A DNA stretch of 25,487 nt, from positions 1 through 25,487 of the forward strand of contig CAMUNZ010000011.1 of assembly GCA_947090385.1 (NCBI GenBank), read 5' to 3'. Source of the DNA: an uncultured Campylobacter sp. (GTDB lineage Bacteria; Campylobacterota; Campylobacteria; Campylobacterales; Campylobacteraceae). The position numbers and the translations under genes are program-made. Below the pieces are notes generated by a model that was not told the origin of the DNA, did no database searches, and saw only the letters and a program-made list of their open reading frames with translations. Shown in pieces: positions 7,563 through 16,156 of this stretch; position 1 is the first letter of the stretch, and the number at the start of each line of letters is the position of its first letter.

Positions 7563-7587
7563 ACAGAATTTTTATTAAAAATTCTGT
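7563..7587 (+). repeat. Perfect inverted repeat in the sco-7730 gap
   Basis: ACAGAATTTTT and its exact complement AAAAATTCTGT (11 bases each) flank a 3-base ATT loop. No T-run follows (TACATAAGCA comes next), so it is a poor intrinsic terminator. It may be the sco 3' end, or a hairpin at the 5' end of the next transcript. Confidence 0.55.
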
Positions 7588-7654
7588 TACATAAGCATAG
7601 TTTTTATCGGTGAAAAATTTGATTTGTCAATTTTAAGACATAAAAAGGAAGTAA

Positions 7655-7723
7655 ATGTTGTTTAATAATTACAAATGTCGATTATGGCAAAAATATAAAA
7701 AGATTAAGAAAATTTTTAAATGA
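7655..7723 (+). CDS. Possible 22-residue ORF or remnant of a small gene
   Basis: An ATG follows AAGGAAG (7645-7651) and opens a 22-codon, Lys-rich reading frame ending in TGA. A second frame, 7644-7733, has no normal start codon but reads ITNVDYGKNIKRLRKFLNEL and ends in a TGA overlapping the ATG of the 7730 gene (ATGA). That is the coupling style used elsewhere in this window. The two frames differ by one base, so this may be a short gene with a frame slip, or chance. I recognise neither product. Confidence 0.22.
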   Translation: MLFNNYKCRLWQKYKKIKKIFK

Positions 7724-7729
7724 GTTAGT

Positions 7730-8050
7730 ATGAAAATAGCAATTCATTGTAAAGATAGATTTTTGGAGCGAACTTTAGAACTTTATTTAAAAGATAAAAT
7801 TTGCGATGATAAAAACTCGGATTTTATAATAAGCGATGAAAATTTTAATTCAAATAAACCTATTTTTTTAGTCGGCGAAAACTCGCCATATCTTTGCGTG
7901 CCGTTTTCGCAAAGTGAGCTTTTTGAAGCGATTGCGATTTTTTTGCAAAAACAAAATTCAAATTTAAAAAATGAGTTTGAGGCAATTTTTGACGAGTTTA
8001 AACAAAAAATTTTAACTTTGGTAGAAAAATATGCAAACAACGATAAATAG
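7730..8050 (+). CDS. Uncharacterised 106-residue protein upstream of rsmD
   Basis: I do not recognise this protein. It starts MKIAIHCKDRFLERTLELYL, alternates short hydrophobic strands (FIIS; IFLVG) with charged loops, and ends in a helix-rich acidic/basic tail (FDEFKQKILTLVEKY). The opening strand-helix and an overall alpha/beta look could suggest a reduced response-regulator or Rossmann-like fold, but no phosphoacceptor Asp pattern is convincing. It is cytosolic, with no signal or membrane helix. Its last 20 bases overlap the RsmD gene, so it is probably co-translated with it. The coding potential is supported by the overlap and consistent codon use. Confidence 0.7.
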   Translation: MKIAIHCKDRFLERTLELYLKDKICDDKNSDFIISDENFNSNKPIFLVGENSPYLCVPFSQSELFEAIAIFLQKQNSNLKNEFEAIFDEFKQKILTLVEKYANNDK

Positions 8051-8603
8051 TGGAATTTATAAAGGCAAAAAACTAAATTTGCCAAGTTTAAACACTACTC
8101 GTTCTACAAAAAATTTGGTTAAATCATCTTTTTTTGATACGATGAGATTTGAACTTAAAAATTTAGTTTTTATAGAGTGTTTTGGTGGAAGTGGCGTGAT
8201 GGCAGCCGAAGCTTTAAGTAACGGCGCAAAGATGGCTTTTGCTATTGAAAAAGATAAAAAAGCTTTTGAAATTTTAGATAAAAATTTATCTTTTTCACCA
8301 AATTTGAAAGCAGTTTCTGGTGATAGTTTTGAAAAAATAAATAAAATTTTAGATGACATTAATGATGAAATTTTGCTTTTTTTAGATCCGCCTTTTTCTA
8401 TAAGGGATGGTTTTGGTGAGATTTATCAAAAATGTATCGAAATGGTAAAAAAATTTCAATATAAAAATATAAAATTTATAGTTTTTGAAAGCGAAAGCGA
8501 AGTTCAATTTCCGCAAATGTTAGGAAATTTTATAAAGTTTAAAGATAAAAAATTTGGAAAAACGAGTTTGATTTATTATGAATTTAAAAGAAATTTTAGA
8601 TGA
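8031..8603 (+). CDS. rsmD: RsmD-family 16S rRNA (guanine-N2)-methyltransferase
   Basis: SAM-dependent methyltransferase of the type that modifies G966 of 16S rRNA. Residues 20-40 carry the family start (TTRSTKNLVKSSFFDTMR, compare R.T....R...F). The SAM-binding motif is IECFGGSGVMAAEALSNGA (48-66), followed by AIEKD, and the catalytic DPPF is at residues 119-122. The 190-residue length is normal for RsmD. The ATG lies 20 bases inside the upstream 106-residue gene, and the 3' end overlaps the next gene by 26 bases. The family is firm; the exact target base is inferred. Confidence 0.88.
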   Translation: MQTTINSGIYKGKKLNLPSLNTTRSTKNLVKSSFFDTMRFELKNLVFIECFGGSGVMAAEALSNGAKMAFAIEKDKKAFEILDKNLSFSPNLKAVSGDSFEKINKILDDINDEILLFLDPPFSIRDGFGEIYQKCIEMVKKFQYKNIKFIVFESESEVQFPQMLGNFIKFKDKKFGKTSLIYYEFKRNFR

Positions 8604-9324
8604 AAATTATTTAGAATTTAGCAACGAAAATAATTTACTAAATTATGCCGATCCTTTGCAAATAGCAAGAAATTTGGGCGATGAAAGAGCTATTTTGATT
8701 TGCGCTTTATTTGCTTATGGAAATGCAAAAATGATAGTAAAATTTTTAAAAAGTTTGAATTTTTCTTTATTAAATTCAAGCGAAATATTGATAAAAAACG
8801 AATTGAAATTTTTAAAATATCGTTTTGAAAATTCTGCTGATTTAATTGAAATTTTTATAACTTTACGCCGTTTTGGCCTTGAAAACAACATTGAAGATTT
8901 AATTTTGCAAGGTTCAAAAAATGGCGAAATTTATCTTGGAATTAAAAATTTAGTTGATAAAATTTATAAATTAAATCCTTATAGAAGTTTTGGATATGAG
9001 TTTTTTTTCGGCAAAACTTTTGAAAATATCCCAAAATCGCCACTTAAAAGATATAATATGTTTTTGCGATGGATGGTGCGAGACAAAGATATTGATCTTG
9101 GGAAATTTAAAAAAATTAGCAAATCAGCGCTTTTTTTGCCACTTGATACTCATACACATAAGGTTTCTTTAAAACTTGGGCTTACAAATCGCAAAATTTA
9201 CGATTTTAAAGCCGTAATTGATATCACAAAAAAATTACAAGAATTCGATCCTCAAGATCCCATAAAATACGATTTTGCATTATATAGACTTGGACAAAGT
9301 AAAAAGATTGAAAATATCTTATAA
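8578..9324 (+). CDS. TIGR02757 family protein (DUF2400)
   Basis: Conserved protein of unknown function, 248 residues, largely helical with no membrane segment. The TIGR02757 features I recognise are the early YADPLQIAR with ALFAYGNAKMI, the central FLRWMVRDKDIDLGKF, the LPLDTHTHKVSLKLGL motif, and DPQDPIKYDFALYRLGQ near the end. The Asp/His-containing motif and the fold have been compared loosely with helix-hairpin-helix DNA glycosylases, but the function is untested as far as I know. It overlaps rsmD by 26 bases and its last 6 bases overlap the convergent CinA-domain gene. Confidence 0.88.
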   Translation: MNLKEILDENYLEFSNENNLLNYADPLQIARNLGDERAILICALFAYGNAKMIVKFLKSLNFSLLNSSEILIKNELKFLKYRFENSADLIEIFITLRRFGLENNIEDLILQGSKNGEIYLGIKNLVDKIYKLNPYRSFGYEFFFGKTFENIPKSPLKRYNMFLRWMVRDKDIDLGKFKKISKSALFLPLDTHTHKVSLKLGLTNRKIYDFKAVIDITKKLQEFDPQDPIKYDFALYRLGQSKKIENIL

Positions 9325-10389
9325 AAATATATCTTTTCTTAATTTTATCAAAAGCACCAAAGCTTCCAAAACGCTTTGATTTCTTATAAAATTTCTGTTT
9401 CCTTTTAAATTAAATCTTTCAATCAATTTTTTGCCACCATTTTGTGCTGCACCTATAAAAATCGTTCCTACTGGCTTTTGTGCGCTTCCACCATTTGGTC
9501 CTGCAATCCCGCTTACAGCTAACGCAAAACTAGCTCCACTTGAGTTTATAGCGCCATCTAACATTTGCGAAACGCACTCTTTGCTTACTGCTCCATAATT
9601 TTGTAAAATTTCATTATTTACTTCAAGCCAGATATTTTTAATCTCATTTGCATAACTTACAATTGACCCGTCAAAAACATCGCTAAGTCCAGAAATTTCG
9701 CCAAATTTCGATGCTAAAAGTCCAGCAGTGCAACTCTCTGCAAATGTTATTTTTGCATTATTTAAACGAAGTTTTTCAACTATAAAATTTATTAAATTTT
9801 CACAATTTAAAACTTCAAATTTCATAGAAATTTCTTTTAAAAATTCGTCTATATTTCCAAAATTTTGTTTTTTTGCTATGAATTTTGTTAAATTTTGAGA
9901 AATTTTTGATTCTTGCAAAGAGATATTAAAATTCTGAGAAATTTTATAAATTTCATCAAAATTTTTTTCTAAAACATAAAAAATTTTTTCTTTTTTTACA
10001 CTTGGCAATAAAATTTCGGCTATTTTTTCATTAAAATCTATTTTTATAAAATTTATTTTTGCTCTGTTTATGTTTATCAAAAAACTATTTTTTGTAAATT
10101 TTAAAGCAGTCGAAGGCACTAAATCTTCGCCTTTTAACTCAAGTAAATCGCTTTTTAAAGTTGCTAAAATTTTTGTGATTATATTTGTCGCTGTATTTGC
10201 AAATATCAAAATTTCATCGTAAATTTCACTTAAATTTGAGATTATAAAAGGCAAATCCATACTGTTTTCGTCAATAAATTTAAAATTCTCAATTTTTTCA
10301 AATTTGTCTTTGCAAATTTGAAAAATTTCATCCATAAAATTTTGATTTAATCTTAAATCTTCTCCAACAACGACTAAAATTTTATCCAT
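9319..10389 (-). CDS. CinA C-terminal domain protein (nicotinamide mononucleotide amidase-like)
   Basis: The C-terminal part (about residues 198-350) is a clear CinA_C/PncC domain, which deamidates nicotinamide mononucleotide. It shows FAESCTAGLLASKFG with the nucleophile-position Ser219, GSIVSYANEIK, and ALAVSGIAGPNGGSAQKPVG. The N-terminal ~190 residues sit where CinA carries a MoCF-like domain but lack the usual GGLGPTxDD motif. They retain only a weak start (VVVGEDLRLNQNF) and a Lys-rich, divergent remainder, so that half may be degenerate or specialised. It is 356 residues long versus about 400 for full CinA. It is divergent from ileS with about 75 bases of promoter space after the start. 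Confidence 0.85.
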   Translation of the reverse strand: MDKILVVVGEDLRLNQNFMDEIFQICKDKFEKIENFKFIDENSMDLPFIISNLSEIYDEILIFANTATNIITKILATLKSDLLELKGEDLVPSTALKFTKNSFLININRAKINFIKIDFNEKIAEILLPSVKKEKIFYVLEKNFDEIYKISQNFNISLQESKISQNLTKFIAKKQNFGNIDEFLKEISMKFEVLNCENLINFIVEKLRLNNAKITFAESCTAGLLASKFGEISGLSDVFDGSIVSYANEIKNIWLEVNNEILQNYGAVSKECVSQMLDGAINSSGASFALAVSGIAGPNGGSAQKPVGTIFIGAAQNGGKKLIERFNLKGNRNFIRNQSVLEALVLLIKLRKDIFL

Positions 10390-10464
10390 TTTTTAACCTT
10401 AAATTTTTGGTCGATTGTATCAAAAAAATCATTATTTTTTATAACTTCTTAACATTTTATTGGC

Positions 10465-10470
10465 TAAAAT
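10465..10470 (+). promoter_or_regulatory. Promoter -10 for the ileS operon
   Basis: TAAAAT in the context TTTTATTGGCTAAAATCAC. A start near 10477 leaves a leader of about 22 bases and supports the ATG at 10500 as the ileS start rather than upstream in-frame candidates. Confidence 0.5.
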
Positions 10471-10499
10471 CACAAAATTTTGTATACAGGATTGGTTAT

Positions 10500-13247
10500 A
10501 TGGATTATAAAGATACTCTTTTTCTTCCTCAGACGGATTTTGCTATGAGGGGAAATCTTCTAGCAAACGAGTTGCCAAGATTTCAAAAATGGTTTGAAAA
10601 TCAAAAAACTTACAACAAAATGAAACAAAAAAGAAAAAATTCAAAACTTAGTTTTTCTTTACACGATGGTCCTCCGTATGCGAATGGACATTTACATATA
10701 GGACATGCGTTAAATAAAATTTTAAAAGATATTATTATAAAAACTCACTATTTTGCAGGAGAAAAGATAAATTATGTCCCCGGTTGGGATTGTCATGGGC
10801 TTCCTATAGAACAGCAAGTTGAAATTTTGCTTGGTGATGAGAAAAAAACGTCTTCAAAATCTAAGATTAGAAAACTTTGCAGAGAGCATGCGACAAAATT
10901 TGTAAATATCCAAAAAGAGGAATTTAAAACTCTTGGTGTTATTGCCGATTGGGACGATCCTTATTTGACTATGAAATTTCGTTTTGAAGCTGATATTTAT
11001 AAAAATTTATGCGAGATTGCAAAAAAAGGACTTTTGATCGAAAGAAGTAAGCCTGTATTTTGGAGTTGGGCGGCAAAATCTGCACTTGCAGAAGCAGAAG
11101 TTGAGTATAAAGATAAAGAAGATTATAGCATTTATGTAGCTTTTGATTTAGATAAAGATGCTTGTGAAAAAATCGGCGCACAAAATGCAAAAGCCGTTAT
11201 TTGGACAACTACACCTTGGACACTTCCTGCAAATCAAGGAATCTGTTTAAATCCAGATGAAATTTATGTATTAACTAGCGAAAATTTAATTCTTGCAAAA
11301 CCTTTGCTTGAAGTTTTAATTCAAAAAGGCATAACAAAAGGTGAGATTATAAAAGAATTTTCTAGCAAAGTTTTAGAATTAACTCACGCTATAAATCCTT
11401 TAAATGATAGAAAATCGCTTTTTATGTTAGCTGATCATGTTTTGATGGATGGTGGAACTGGGCTTGTTCATACTGCCCCTGGGCACGGCGAAGATGATTA
11501 TTATGTGTGTTTAAAATACGGCGTAGAAGTTATTATGCCTGTAGATGAAAATGGCTGTTATGATGAAGTTTTAAGAGATAAAAAACTTGTAAAAGATGAA
11601 TTATTAAATGAATTAATCGGAATGCATATTTTCAAAGCAAATGAGAAAATTCTAGAAGTTTTAGGTAAAAATTTACTTAATTCTAGCAAATTTATCCACT
11701 CGTATCCGTTTTGTTGGAGGACACATAAACCAGTAATTTATAGAGCTACAAAACAATGGTTTATAGCTATGGACGAGCCAAAATTAAATGGTAAAACTTT
11801 AAGAGAAGTTGCATTAAATGAGATAGAAAACAATATAAAATTTTATCCTCAAACTGCTAAAAATCGTTTAAAATCTATGATAGAAAATCGCCCAGATTGG
11901 TGCATTTCAAGACAAAGAGATTGGGGTGTGCCTATAGCATTTTTTAGAGATAAAACGACTAAAAAACCTATATTTGATTCTGAAATTTTAGATAATGTTG
12001 CAAAAATTTTTGAAAAACAAGGTGCTGATGCTTGGTGGGATCTAGAAATTTGCGATCTTCTTCCTAAAAATTGTAATTATAAACCTGAAAATTTAGAAAA
12101 AGTTTTAGACATTTTAGATGTTTGGTTTGATAGCGGTTCTACTTGGAATGCTGTTTTAAAAAGTGCAGAATACGATGCCGGATCGTATCCTACAGATATG
12201 TATTTAGAAGGTAGCGATCAGCATCGTGGTTGGTTTCAAAGTTCTCTTCTTGTAAGTTGTGCGATAAATGAAAAAGCTCCTTATAAAGCTATTCTAACTC
12301 ATGGATTTACGGTCGATGAAAAAGGTCAAAAAATGAGTAAATCGATCGGCAATGTCGTAGCTCCACAAGATATAGCAAAAACTTATGGTATAGAAATTTT
12401 GCGACTTTGGGTCGGTATGAGTGATTATAGTGGTGATTTAAAAATAAGCGATAATATATTAAAACAAATTAGCGAACAATATCGCAAAATTCGAAATACT
12501 ATAAGATTTTTATTGGCAAATGTTTCAGATTTAAAAGAGCTTTATACAGATTTTTCACCACTTGATAAATGGATTTTGTTTAATGCGTCAAAAACTTTTA
12601 AAGAGACAAAAAAATGTTTTAAAGATTACGATTTTGCAAAAGGTTTTAATCTTCTTTTGAATTTTTTAAGCAACGAACTTAGTGGAATTTATCTTGATAT
12701 TTGTAAAGATAGACTTTATTGTGATGATTTAAACTCGCCTAGAAGAAAATCGGCACAAACTGCTATGGTTTTGATAGCAAGAACACTTTTGCCATTAATT
12801 GCTCCAGTGCTTACTTACACAGTCGATGAAGTTATAGAATTTGCACCAGAAATTATAAAAAATGGTGCAAAAGACGCTTTTGATTTAGAAAATGTCGATT
12901 TAGAATTTGATGAATTTGCAGAATTCAATGAAAAAGCTAGAGAGAAATTTTTTGAGAGCATAGATACATTAAAAAAATCAAAACTTATAAAATCTACATT
13001 GGAATTAAATCTAGAAATTTCTTCTAATAAATTCGGAAATTTCGATCTTGAAGAGTTGGCTGATTGGTTTATGGTTAGTAAAATTTGCGAATTTTCTAAT
13101 AAAGAAAGTTTGGTTGAGTTTGAGATAGAAAATGAAAAATTTAGATTGGTAAAATCAGATAAATCAAAATGTCCAAGATGTTGGAAATTTAACGCCAAAG
13201 AAGATGAAATTTGTGATCGTTGTAAAGAGGTTTTAAGTGCTAAATAA
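10500..13247 (+). CDS. ileS: Isoleucyl-tRNA synthetase
   Basis: Class Ia synthetase that charges tRNA-Ile and edits misactivated valine. HIGH motif HLHIGH at residues 64-69; KMSKS at 611-615; the editing (CP1) region lies between, with TTTPWTLPAN. The C-terminal zinc ribbon has four Cys (891, 894, 905, 908), the bacterial IleS type. It is 915 residues long. I chose the ATG at 10500 (MDYKDTLFLP), preceded by CAGGA; the frame is open back to 10407, but that stretch holds the promoter and lacks family resemblance. It heads an overlapping seven-gene operon, the small membrane gene beginning inside its last 11 bases. Confidence 0.97.
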   Translation: MDYKDTLFLPQTDFAMRGNLLANELPRFQKWFENQKTYNKMKQKRKNSKLSFSLHDGPPYANGHLHIGHALNKILKDIIIKTHYFAGEKINYVPGWDCHGLPIEQQVEILLGDEKKTSSKSKIRKLCREHATKFVNIQKEEFKTLGVIADWDDPYLTMKFRFEADIYKNLCEIAKKGLLIERSKPVFWSWAAKSALAEAEVEYKDKEDYSIYVAFDLDKDACEKIGAQNAKAVIWTTTPWTLPANQGICLNPDEIYVLTSENLILAKPLLEVLIQKGITKGEIIKEFSSKVLELTHAINPLNDRKSLFMLADHVLMDGGTGLVHTAPGHGEDDYYVCLKYGVEVIMPVDENGCYDEVLRDKKLVKDELLNELIGMHIFKANEKILEVLGKNLLNSSKFIHSYPFCWRTHKPVIYRATKQWFIAMDEPKLNGKTLREVALNEIENNIKFYPQTAKNRLKSMIENRPDWCISRQRDWGVPIAFFRDKTTKKPIFDSEILDNVAKIFEKQGADAWWDLEICDLLPKNCNYKPENLEKVLDILDVWFDSGSTWNAVLKSAEYDAGSYPTDMYLEGSDQHRGWFQSSLLVSCAINEKAPYKAILTHGFTVDEKGQKMSKSIGNVVAPQDIAKTYGIEILRLWVGMSDYSGDLKISDNILKQISEQYRKIRNTIRFLLANVSDLKELYTDFSPLDKWILFNASKTFKETKKCFKDYDFAKGFNLLLNFLSNELSGIYLDICKDRLYCDDLNSPRRKSAQTAMVLIARTLLPLIAPVLTYTVDEVIEFAPEIIKNGAKDAFDLENVDLEFDEFAEFNEKAREKFFESIDTLKKSKLIKSTLELNLEISSNKFGNFDLEELADWFMVSKICEFSNKESLVEFEIENEKFRLVKSDKSKCPRCWKFNAKEDEICDRCKEVLSAK

Positions 13248-13347
13248 TCAAATTCCTTTTTGGATTATATCTGCAAGTATGGCGATTATCGTGATTTTGA
13301 TTGCTTTTGGTATTTTTTTTGTGAATTTGTTTAAGGAGAAAAATTGA
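13237..13347 (+). CDS. Small single-span membrane protein between ileS and gatA
   Basis: A GTG at 13237 opens a 36-residue frame with one strongly hydrophobic helix (about residues 8-31: FWIISASMAIIVILIAFGIF region) and a short basic tail (LFKEKN). It overlaps ileS by 11 bases at the front and the gatA start by 4 bases (TTGA) at the back, exactly filling the space. Such placement is strong evidence for a real, translationally coupled gene. From memory, C. jejuni carries a small membrane ORF at the same place (Cj1060c). Function unknown; likely an inner-membrane micropeptide. Confidence 0.78.
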   Translation: MLNNQIPFWIISASMAIIVILIAFGIFFVNLFKEKN

Positions 13348-14708
13348 TAACTTTAAAAGAGGCTTTAAAATTAAATCAAGATGAAATTTCGAAATTTCGT
13401 CAAGATTTAAAGAAAAAAATTAATGAAAAGAAAAATTTAGGCGCTTATGTAGAACAACTTTCAAATAAAGAAATTTCTGAAAGCGGGGCAGGTATCCCAA
13501 TTGCTATAAAAGACAATATCCAAGTTAAAGGTTGGAATGTAACATCTGGATCAAAAATTTTGCAAGGATATATAGCGCCTTATGATGCAACAGTTATAAA
13601 AAAACTTAAAAATGCAAATTTATCGCCATTTGGTCGCACAAATATGGACGAATTTGCTATGGGATCAGGAACTGAAACTTCATTTTATGGAAAAACTTTA
13701 AATCCTTTGGATAATTCAAGAGTTGCTGGCGGAAGCAGTGGCGGAAGTGCTGCAGCGGTTGCCGGTGGCATAGCTATTGCAGCTTTAGGAAGCGATACTG
13801 GAGGAAGTATTCGTCAGCCTGCCGCATTTTGTGGTTGTGTGGGATTTAAGCCGACTTACGGACGAGTTAGTAGATACGGTCTTGGGGCTTATTCTAGCAG
13901 TCTTGATCAAATCGGACCAATTACTCAAAATGTTGAAGACAGCGCTATTTTATATGATATCATTTGCGGGCACGATGAGATGGATAGCACAAGTTACGAT
14001 GGCGAATATAAAACGACAACAGATAAATTAAATCCAGATAAAAAATTTAAAATCGCAGTTATAGATAATTATATAAATGAAGCAAATGCCGAAATAAAAG
14101 ACGCGCTTTTAAATCAAATAAACGAATTAGAAAAAGCCGGTTTTGATATCATTCATGCAAATTTTTCAAATTCAAAATATATAGTTGCTGCTTATTATAT
14201 AATCGCAACTGCCGAAGCTAGCACAAATTTAAGTAGATATGATGGTGTAAGATATGGCAGAAGAGCGCAAGTTAGCCATTTAAATGAAATGTATGCAAAA
14301 ACAAGAGGTGAAGGTTTTGGTGCAGAAGTTCAAAGAAGAATGTTGCTTGGAACTTTTGTTTTAAGTAGCGGTTATTATGATTCTTATTATATAAAAGCGC
14401 AAAAAGCAAGAGCCTATATAAAAAAAGAGTATGAAAAAACTTTAAACGAAGTAGATGCGATTTTAATGCCAGTAACTCCAAATGTTGCTTATAAATTTGG
14501 CGATATGCATACTTCTATGGAAGCATATTTAAGTGATGCTTATACGATTGGTGTAAATTTGGCTGGACTTCCAGCTATAACAATTCCTATAGCTAAAAAT
14601 AGCGAAGGTTTAAACATAAGCACTCAACTTATAGCAAAAGCTTACGATGAACAAACTTTGCTTGATTGTGCTTTAAAAATTGAAAATCTTGTAAAAGGAA
14701 AAAAATGA
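13344..14708 (+). CDS. gatA: Glutamyl-tRNA(Gln)/aspartyl-tRNA(Asn) amidotransferase subunit A
   Basis: Amidase subunit of GatCAB, which frees ammonia from glutamine to convert Glu-tRNA(Gln) (and Asp-tRNA(Asn)) to the amide. The Ser-cisSer-Lys triad is readable: Lys56 in AIKDNI, Ser131 in AGGSSGGSAA and Ser155 in DTGGSIRQPA, with the spacing expected for GatA. It is 454 residues long. It starts with TTG, and AAGGAGA lies at 13332-13338; the start overlaps the small membrane gene. gatB and gatC are not in the window. It is followed with a 4-base overlap by guaB. Confidence 0.97.
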   Translation: MITLKEALKLNQDEISKFRQDLKKKINEKKNLGAYVEQLSNKEISESGAGIPIAIKDNIQVKGWNVTSGSKILQGYIAPYDATVIKKLKNANLSPFGRTNMDEFAMGSGTETSFYGKTLNPLDNSRVAGGSSGGSAAAVAGGIAIAALGSDTGGSIRQPAAFCGCVGFKPTYGRVSRYGLGAYSSSLDQIGPITQNVEDSAILYDIICGHDEMDSTSYDGEYKTTTDKLNPDKKFKIAVIDNYINEANAEIKDALLNQINELEKAGFDIIHANFSNSKYIVAAYYIIATAEASTNLSRYDGVRYGRRAQVSHLNEMYAKTRGEGFGAEVQRRMLLGTFVLSSGYYDSYYIKAQKARAYIKKEYEKTLNEVDAILMPVTPNVAYKFGDMHTSMEAYLSDAYTIGVNLAGLPAITIPIAKNSEGLNISTQLIAKAYDEQTLLDCALKIENLVKGKK

Positions 14709-16156
14709 AAATTGTAAAAAGAGCTTTAACTTATGAAGATGTTTTGCTTGTCCCACAATATAGCGAGGTTTTACCAAAAGAAGTTAGCCTAAAAAGTAGA
14801 TTAAGCAAAAATTTATCTTTAAACATTCCTTTGGTTAGCGCCGCTATGGATACCGTTACAGAACACAGAGCCGCTATAATGATGGCAAGACTTGGTGGCA
14901 TTGGAGTTATTCATAAAAATATGGATATTGCTTCACAAGCAAGAGAGGTAAAAAAGGTTAAAAAAAGTGAAAATGGTGTAATTATAGATCCTATTTCTGT
15001 AAAAGCAAATTCAAAAATAAAAGAAGCATTAGACATAATGGCAGAATACAGAATTTCTGGTGTTCCTGTTGTTGATGATAAAGGAATTTTAATAGGAATT
15101 TTAACAAATAGAGATTTAAGATTTGAAATCGATATGGATGAACTTGTCGTTTCTAGAATGACAAAAATGCCACTTGTTACTGCAAAAAGCGGTTGCACAC
15201 TTGAAGAAGCTGAAGTTATTTTTAGAAAACATAGAGTTGAAAAACTTCCCCTTGTTGATGAAAATGGAAAATTAGAAGGTTTAATCACCATAAAAGATTT
15301 AAAAAAGAAAAAAGAGTATCCAGATGCAAATAAAGATAGCTATGGTCGTTTACTTGTAGCTGCTGCTATCGGTGTTGGTGGATTAGATAGAGCACAAGCT
15401 TTAATTGATGCTGATGTTGATGCGCTTGTAATGGATAGCGCACATGGTCATTCAAAAGGTATTATAAATACATTAAAAGACTTAAAAGCTAGTTTTAAAA
15501 ATATTGAAGTAATCGTTGGAAATGTTGCAAATCCAGCATCTATTAAAGATTTAGTTGAAGCAGGGGCTGATGCTATAAAAGTAGGAATTGGACCTGGAAG
15601 CATTTGTACAACTAGAATTGTAACTGGTGTTGGTGTTCCGCAAATTACAGCAATTAGTGATTGTGCTGATGTCGCAAAAAAATACGGCGTTCCTGTGATT
15701 GCAGATGGTGGTATAAAATATAGCGGCGATATAGCAAAAGCTTTAGCTGCTGGTGCAAGTAGCGTTATGATAGGAAGTTTATTGGCAGGTTGCGATGAAA
15801 GCCCTGGTGAATTAGTAACTTTCCAAGGACGACAATATAAAAGTTACCGTGGAATGGGAAGCATCGGTGCTATGACAAGGGGAAGTTCTGACAGATATTT
15901 TCAAGAAGGTACAGCGCAAGAAAAATTAGTTCCAGAAGGTATAGAAGGCCGAGTTCCTTATGCTGGAAGTTTAAGAAACGTTGTTTATCAACTAATTGGT
16001 GGAGTTAGAAGTTCTATGGGATATTGTGGAAGCAAAGATATACCGACATATCAAGAAAAAGCTGAATTTGTTGAGATTACTTCTGCTGGTCTTCAAGAAA
16101 GCCATGTTCATAATGTCGTAATTACAAAAGAAGCACCAAATTACAGAGTTGATTAG
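14705..16156 (+). CDS. guaB: Inosine-5'-monophosphate dehydrogenase
   Basis: NAD-dependent oxidation of IMP to XMP, the committed step of GMP synthesis. The catalytic Cys301 lies in GPGSICTTRIVTG. Two CBS domains occupy about residues 95-205 (DPISVKANSKIKEAL; MTKMPLVTAKSG). The flap and moving-loop segment EGIEGRVPYAGSL is present near residue 415, and the phosphate site SVMIGSLLAG near 355. It is 483 residues long. The ATG overlaps gatA by 4 bases and the stop touches metX by 1 base, so it lies mid-operon. Confidence 0.97.
   Translation: MKIVKRALTYEDVLLVPQYSEVLPKEVSLKSRLSKNLSLNIPLVSAAMDTVTEHRAAIMMARLGGIGVIHKNMDIASQAREVKKVKKSENGVIIDPISVKANSKIKEALDIMAEYRISGVPVVDDKGILIGILTNRDLRFEIDMDELVVSRMTKMPLVTAKSGCTLEEAEVIFRKHRVEKLPLVDENGKLEGLITIKDLKKKKEYPDANKDSYGRLLVAAAIGVGGLDRAQALIDADVDALVMDSAHGHSKGIINTLKDLKASFKNIEVIVGNVANPASIKDLVEAGADAIKVGIGPGSICTTRIVTGVGVPQITAISDCADVAKKYGVPVIADGGIKYSGDIAKALAAGASSVMIGSLLAGCDESPGELVTFQGRQYKSYRGMGSIGAMTRGSSDRYFQEGTAQEKLVPEGIEGRVPYAGSLRNVVYQLIGGVRSSMGYCGSKDIPTYQEKAEFVEITSAGLQESHVHNVVITKEAPNYRVD

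Noticed and set aside
7563..7587. Hairpin as the sco terminator
   Set aside because: No T-run follows on either reading and the stem is nearly all A/T, so I list it only as an inverted repeat.
10407..10499. Extended N-terminus of ileS
   Set aside because: The stretch contains the likely promoter, has no family similarity and a better start with CAGGA lies at 10500.
12815..13198. Minus-strand ORF inside ileS
   Set aside because: It is an antisense shadow, Ser/Phe/Asn-rich, without a ribosome site or family features.
14911..15291. Minus-strand ORF inside guaB
   Set aside because: Low-complexity mirror of the CBS region; guaB is full length and well conserved across it.
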